From Isoetes taiwanensis (lineage: Eukaryota; Streptophyta; Lycopodiopsida; Isoetales; Isoetaceae), in the NCBI GenBank assembly GCA_021234155.1, contig JAJEKV010000020.1, positions 14,815,268 through 14,879,267 of the forward strand: DNA of 64,000 nt, written 5' to 3'. The translations under genes and the position numbers were made by a program. The notes beneath the pieces are model-generated. The model saw only the letters and a list, made by a program, of their open reading frames with translations. It searched no databases and was not told the DNA's origin. Each line of letters opens with the position of its first letter. Within the stretch, counting starts at the first letter, position 1. Shown piece after piece: positions 58,261 to 64,000 of the stretch.

Positions 58261-60221
58261 TGCAACGTTTTGGTAGCATAGAAGAGCCATTTGCATGAAC
58301 TACATCTTTGGCAAACATTTGGTTTGACACGTGTGCATGAGCTAATCAAGCAACAGAATTGATGACATCTACCAATAAAGACTCTTAAAAGACATTTGTG
58401 ATGAAGAACCAAGGGAGAACATTGATTGGGCATCATACAAGTATGGCAAGGAAGTTGAGGTTCAAGCAAGAAGATTTGAGCCTAAATTGAAGACCCTTTG
58501 TTAGAGTTTGGAAGACCCCTCAAGATTCATTGGTATGTGGCTAGATTCAAGTCATTTTGGCATGAATTCCATTTTCCAAGGCTTCTTTCATGTTCCTACC
58601 ATCTTGATCCCATTCTTGAAACACCCCTCGTGCTTCATACTTTCTATCTCCATACTCCATTACCATTTCCCATAGCTAAAGGTTGGCAAAGTTTCTTTTT
58701 CCTAGTCATAGCACATCACATACCCATTATTCATCCACTTTCTTGAGAAAATGCGAAAGCTCCATCAAATTTGGCTGTTTCTAAGGTCTAAGACCATTTT
58801 CTCTCTCTAAAGACAAGTCTAGAGAGAGAAAGTGTACATTTTTTCCAAACAATTGTGAAAAAAGCAAATTTGCCAAGATATTGCACAAAATCCTGATGTG
58901 TATGGGCACAAGTGCCAAATATTATGCCAAATCATCCACATCATCTTCAAAATGCCAAATGTCATCCACATCATTACTCAAGTACATCCACATCACCATA
59001 CACGTCATCCACCTCACCAACACATCACAGAAAGTTTTGACTAGAAAATATTTTGCCACCTTGCTTGCCACATCATCATCTCATTGTGTCATGTCATCAT
59101 CCATTTGCCACATCACTCCATAACCTTGCCACCTCACCAAAATTAGCCTCATTTTGAGCCAAAAATTAAGATGCTCTTTTTTGCTAAAAGATTATCTTCT
59201 CTTGTAGAGAATAAAAAAAGATTCCAACTGAAAAAAAGAATTTTTGAAAAAGACCTTGTTAAGACCCTCATATTCCATTCCTTGAGAATTGTGCAAATTT
59301 GAAAAAATAAAAAAATTTCCTATTTACTCCCCCTGTCCTAGTCACCCATTTCCCCCAATAACCTTTTGCCACATGGCATCTCGGGCATGTGAGGTGGCAA
59401 CCACATGGAAATTGCATACGAATAAATTATAAGTTTCAAATTTTTATTCCTTATATACCATAGCTTTCAAGGCAATTTCAGCTTCTGGGATATTTCGAGT
59501 TCTTTTTCCAAGAACTTTACTTCCAAGCCAAAGATAAATTTAAAGATTTTATGTTAAATTTGCCTTAGGAATTATAAGGTGTTCCTTTTCCAAATTATAC
59601 CTTATGTCTTGCAAAAAACTTTGACTCTTAAGAATTGAAAGAATGGATTTCTATCGTCCACGGAGATCAACAAGCCTATGGGACACAATATAAAAGAGCA
59701 CATAGATTACGGTCAGGATCAAAAGCCCTGAATCTGAAGGGTTTTTGAGGGAAAAACCCTCCTATCCTCTCTTTCCGGTACTGCTGCAGACCCTCTTGCA
59801 AACCAGATAATACGATCCGGTGCTAGTGGGGTTTGCCGATGTGCCAAAAGATTTTTTTCTTCAAAGAAATTGCTGATTTGATTCTGGAGCAGCTTCAAGG
59901 CGGTCTTGTGGATTTGGCCTGAGTCTATAAGGTGGAGCAGAATTGAAGCCGAATTCATAAAGAGAGCAGTTTTGGGTCTGTTTAACAGTCTTTTTAGTTG
60001 GATCTTCTATCCATTTGGTTTTTTCCCCTCCTCTTGCTCTTTCTTGCTAGCGGAAAGATCTAGGGATGTTTTCTTGAAAGGAGCAGAGTAAATTCTTGAT
60101 CTTAAATTTACAGTTTTAAAACAGGATGTTAGATTATTTGAGATCGCCGAGCTAGGGATTTGAGTGTGTCCAGGAAGACGCTTCCATATCAAGACCAGAT
60201 ATCATGAGCCAGAATACCTCT
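58261..60221. other. gene-free stretch
   Basis: Contains a CATCCACATCATC-type cryptic simple repeat at about 58920-59110 and AT-rich sequence. Frames of up to 80 codons at 58498, 58881 and 59719-60091 have no family resemblance and overlap one another on opposite strands. Confidence 0.4.
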
Positions 60222-60268
60222 AATATGCCACAAACCCACATGAACGAGGGTTTGCCCCCTTAGGGGCA
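60222..60268. repeat. dispersed repeat shared with 37288-37330
   Basis: ATATGCCACAAACCCACATG, then CGAGGGTTTGCCCCCTTAGG. Same orientation as the first copy. Confidence 0.7.
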
Positions 60269-60433
60269 ACCCAAAAATTGATGGCCGCCAATGGACGGGC
60301 GCCGCGAATGGCGACCCTCCCCTATGCAATGTTTTTTAATCATCTAATCAAATGATCAATATTTCCAACATTAGGCACAGAAAGTGATAAGAACAACAAT
60401 GCATGTCTCCATAGACATCTCATCATGGTATGT

Positions 60434-60559
60434 AATCTTTATCCTTATCCTTTATGAGGGCATGCTTTTGAAAATCCAGCTTGCATTCCTGAGTTGCTTG
60501 CCATTGTTTCATCATATTCCAATCAATGTAGGAGTCATTCAACCTCCAGGTGCCCTCCT
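60434..60559 (-). other. possible terminal exon, unrecognised
   Basis: On the minus strand a TGATTACAG acceptor is followed by 41 open codons: EGTWRLNDSYIDWNMMKQWQ, ATQECKLDFQKHALIKDKDK, DYIP-like end, then TGA. Composition looks coding. No neighbouring exon or family was recognised. Confidence 0.3.
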
Positions 60560-61121
60560 GTAATCACAAAAGCATATGTTGCATTAACAAATAAATTTTC
60601 CTTTCACCAAACTTGTTGCACATCAAGCTTGTAAGTGTATAATTTTTCATAACTCAGTATAGGTGAGTCTTGCTCAAGCCACAAGCTTGGTGTAAACTCT
60701 AAACACAAACATGACCATACTGGTCGCTCTTCATTCAACTCAATTCAATTCATTGTATGAGAAGATCAAGTAGCACCCCCTTCCATCGCAAGATCACCAT
60801 GCTCTAATTAGCATAGCTCAATTTAGTTGGAGCAAAATATGAAATGATTTGCCCCCGTTCTATTTTAAATAATCCTTGATTTCTTTTTTCTTGATCTCCC
60901 ATTTTAAATGCACTATAAACAATACGTAAAAAATAGGTACACAACATTCTGCCCTTACGTCCAATGGGACTTCGCCACGTGGCAGTCTTTCAGAACCAGG
61001 ATATCCATTTACTTATATTCTTGTTTTTTTACTAAACATTCTGTTTTTTTTGGACGACGTTATTGGCTTTAACGAATTGCAGCATGACACGTGACGCAAA
61101 ATGTTGTGTTCCTGTCTTTCA

Positions 61122-61241
61122 CATTGCAACAATGTTTCTTTACCTTGCATTCTTTATGCCGGCCACCTCCGTGACCGGCCAAGATCTCCGGTGCTTCCAC
61201 AGCAGAATGCAAGGTAAAGAAACATTCTTGTATACGCAATG
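61122..61241. ncRNA. long hairpin, 23-bp perfect arms with a nested hairpin in the loop
   Basis: AATGTTTCTTTACCTTGCAT (61131, 23-base arm to 61153) is the exact reverse complement of 61204-61226. CATTGC (61122-61127) and GCAATG (61236-61241) extend the stem across an internal loop. The 50-base loop itself contains GCCGG/CCGGC complements (GCCGGCCACC...GACCGGCC). The size and single-hairpin shape fit a young MIR-type precursor or an inverted gene duplication. It begins 80 bases upstream of element E5. Expression is unknown. Confidence 0.4.
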
Positions 61242-61320
61242 CATGGTTGGTTCATTGGATGACATTTTCTACCATTATTATGAGAATTGACAAGATTGTA
61301 GAAAGACAAGCACAAATATG

Positions 61321-62640
61321 TAGCATAATAACAGGGGGTTTTCTTTGTGTTTTTGTACGCTTTTCACTAAAGTTTTCCTATGATTTCGTGATGTATTCAA
61401 ATGGATGTACTAATGCGTACATCTAGAGTGCACCATTTCTGAGCCATTGATTTTAGCCTTTTTTTTTTCCAATGGTCAACAATCAATGGCTCCTGGCAAA
61501 AGCCCTTTTTGTGCGTGTGGTGCATAATGGTCAACAACCAATGGCTCACAACAAAGCCATTTTTTTGTGCGTGTGGTGCATAATGGTCAACAACCAATGG
61601 CTCACAACAAAAGCCCTCTTTTTGTGTGTGTGGTGCATAATGGGCACATGAAGGGCTTGAAGGGCGCATGTAGTGCAGTTTCCCCGCCGGCAACACATTT
61701 CTTATCATAACTTTTGATCCAGAGTTCTGTTTGAGATGATTTTTATTGCCTTGGAAAGCTCTCTCTGAGATCTTTTTGATAGTGTATGATATGAATACGT
61801 TTGGTTAAGTTATCTATGCTAAAACAGCAATTTTCCGGCTGGGTTTGGTAGGCTTTCACATCCTACCAGCTGATTAATACAGGATTGCGCTATTGGATAT
61901 TGTTTTATGGCTTATCCCGAATGAAGCTTGCAAAAAATTACCATGCATTTTTAGATTTTGAGGCTTCTAGATCCTTGTGCTAACAAGCAGAAAAGTTTCC
62001 CACTTTGGTTTCTCACCACAAGAATCCATGGAGGCCAAAGGCTGCTGTTAAATTCCAGTTGAAAAATGTTTGTGTATGGGTGTTGCAAACTTTATGACTT
62101 TCAGAATAATGGGATCAATCTGCTCTATATTTATGGTAACTTTTACTTTTTATTGTGATGAAATTCAAAAGCTTCACAGTGATGACAAACCTCAAATGAA
62201 TTCTAGTTTTTTTCGGTTTGAATTCTAAAATTTTTGTCACATTGGGGGTGTGTAGCGTCCTAAGGCCCCAAAGGGGCCAAAAAAAAATTTTTGCAACACA
62301 AACCATTAACATCCAACATATAAAAATTAAATCCCCCAACACATAACAACCAACACATAACAATCATTGACATTATCAACCAACACATAACTACCATTGA
62401 CATTAATTAACACAACCATTGGGTCCAACACATTTAAATTAAAATCCCCCTTAAACCCCCTTTGGTTTGGGTGCATATTCACACGGGGGGTGACTCCGGG
62501 CAGCGAGAGCTGTTGGATAGGCATATTCACCGCTTATTCCTTAATCTACACCGTACGTAAAGTTCCTCATTTGTGGGGTATGCAAGTACAAAATTTGCTA
62601 TACTGTATAACAAGATTCGCAAAATACTATAAGATTTCAT
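61321..62640 (+). mobile_element. A-B element E5 (right end truncated)
   Basis: Module A5 (61321-61434, preceded by AATATG), then three minisatellite units, the same middle sequence as E3, the GGCCCC-AAAGGGGCC hairpin (about 62263), and module B5 whose centre runs in the opposite orientation to B3 and stops at about 62640. About 90% similar to E3 across 1.1 kb. Confidence 0.8.
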
Positions 62641-64000
62641 AATAGGAAGAATTACATCAACGATCCCACATGGATCTTATAGGAAGTATTTCTGCACATA
62701 TATGAAAAGTACAAAGTATAATGTTTCAACTTTCATAGAGGACTACTACAGGAGAAGCCTCAACATCTTCATCCTCCATGAACTGAAACTTATTGGATTG
62801 AGCAGCAATAAAACCAAAGAGATATCAAATAGAGGTCACAGAACCAGACTTTCAGTATCCTCTGAATCAAAACGAAAGGGTCACCCTGTAGAGGGCGTCT
62901 TCCACTTCCATTATCCATCAAGGAGCCCATACATCCGCGACTGTATAGATCAAGGAGCCCATACATCCTCGACCATATGCAGAAGACACCGTGAAACAGC
63001 CTCCATCACTTCTACCTGTATCTTTGGAAGTGGGATAGGTGGACAAGCCCTATCACCAAGCTGCATTACTCTTACCATGACACTAAAAATATGATAAAGA
63101 AAAGTATAGATCAATGTTAGGAGAGCAGCCTGCCACTCGACAAGCGCAATATGAGCCAAAACATGGCATTACGCTTGGTAATTTTTGTGTGGAGGGGCTT
63201 AAAGTCTTGGCGGCACTACCAAACTTGGGCAAGACTTGGGCATCACTAGAAGATAGATAGATAGGAAGGGGAAACTTTCGGGAGCAGGGGGTTTCGAATA
63301 CTGGCAAGCCCGGCCGAGAGCGGCGGCAAAGCCAGCGCCGCCGCCAAAGCCAGCCCCCGTTCACCCCACTTGACCGGGGTTTCCGCCCGTAAACCTTAGG
63401 GGACCTAGAAATTTCCTTTAACCCACGGCTCTGTAGAAATCACGGCTCTGTAGAACGACCATCGCACAAGCTCTTGCGAATCAATCAGTGGTGGCCTGTT
63501 CTAAATCCTTGCTGCCCTCTTTCGCCATAGCTACTTCCGGCGATTCTTGAACTCGAGATTTTGGGGAAAAGGAACGGATATGCTTGTCTGAAGGCTCGAT
63601 CTGCGATTTAAATATTGCGTAGATGAAGGAGCTTGCAAATGGGGCCCATGGAAGGGATCCAAATAAGGATTGAACGCTTTGCTCCCTCTCGCTACAAAAC
63701 CGCCTAGTGTCGAGATAAAAAGGAGAAAAAAAATGACCAAACCGCCCAAGGCAAACTGCGGGAAGAGATTTGCAAACCGAGGCCCCCGTCCCGGCAAAAA
63801 GCTCCGTAGTTCAATGGCGATGGTAAAAAAACAGACTGAGCCACTAGAAACTGTAGAGCTTGGCGGCGCCACCAGATCGCCACCAAAAAATGTAGACCCA
63901 AAAGTTACAAAAAAAAACCGACACTGAAATTGACGGAAATTTCCAGGTCCCTGAGGTTACGATAGATAGATTTTTAACGTTCACGGGCTTTACATTCTAA
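62641..64000. other. terminal 1.36 kb without a recognisable gene
   Basis: A 31-bp tandem duplication of TCAAGGAGCCCATACATCC lies at 62919 and 62950. GC-rich sequence at 63300-63365 (GGCGGCAAAGCCAGCGCCGC) looks like a 5' UTR or exon on the minus strand, and open frames of 60-110 codons exist on both strands. None resembles a known family. Confidence 0.35.

Noticed and set aside
63083-63927. Basic and Pro-rich ORFs on both strands near the window end
   Set aside because: Opposite-strand overlap and GC-rich low-complexity content; no motif to support a gene.

Overview
The window is nuclear DNA of a land plant and is almost entirely accessory sequence. It holds nested, decayed transposable elements of several classes, tandem duplications, microsatellites, and broken or mobilised fragments of host genes. 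I found no complete, ordinary host gene with a confident exon structure. The plant assignment rests on plastid CGFS glutaredoxin, PPR (PLS-type) repeats, plant-type RepHel Helitron, DUF659-type hAT and plant LINE zf-RVT similarities. A transposase type I associate with bryophytes and seed-free vascular plants, together with the PPR style, makes a fern or lycophyte-like genome plausible. That last step is inference.

Layout. 1-5775: two copies of a 3.79-kb tandem unit, the second cut by a minus-strand LINE (5777-7275). 7276-12850: gene-poor sequence with a (TC)80 tract and a LINE-like 3' tail. 12988 to about 19410: a minus-strand autonomous Helitron (3' hairpin plus CTAG end, Rep and PIF1-type helicase) decayed by stop codons and broken by a different LINE at 14972-15463. 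19410-24960: gene-poor, A-rich. 24960-35010: an A-rich degenerate tandem array split by a 7.68-kb DNA transposon (26903-34581). This transposon has terminal inverted repeats, a 4-bp target duplication, a decayed transposase, an acidic ORF, and a plus-strand FCP1/NIF-type phosphatase fragment. 36176-37230: a Nudix-like pseudogene.

37430-50391 and 61321-62640: a family of paired repeat modules, here called A (about 115 bp) and B (about 400-480 bp, palindromic). Three A-to-B intervals each enclose a gene-like fragment in the same orientation as A: a GRXS14-like glutaredoxin, an unrecognised 90-aa ORF, and the last exon of ribosomal protein uL13/RPL13a. 47233-53589: a hAT transposon with its own intron-containing transposase gene, interrupted by an A-B element flanked by TGAATATG. 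55690-58260: reiterated PPR pseudogene fragments. 61122-61241: a near-perfect hairpin of unknown function. 62640-64000: no recognisable gene.

The most interesting candidates are the 7.68-kb transposon carrying a phosphatase-like gene and the A/B elements that appear to have picked up host exons. All coding calls come from reading the sequence and from family knowledge; no database search was run.
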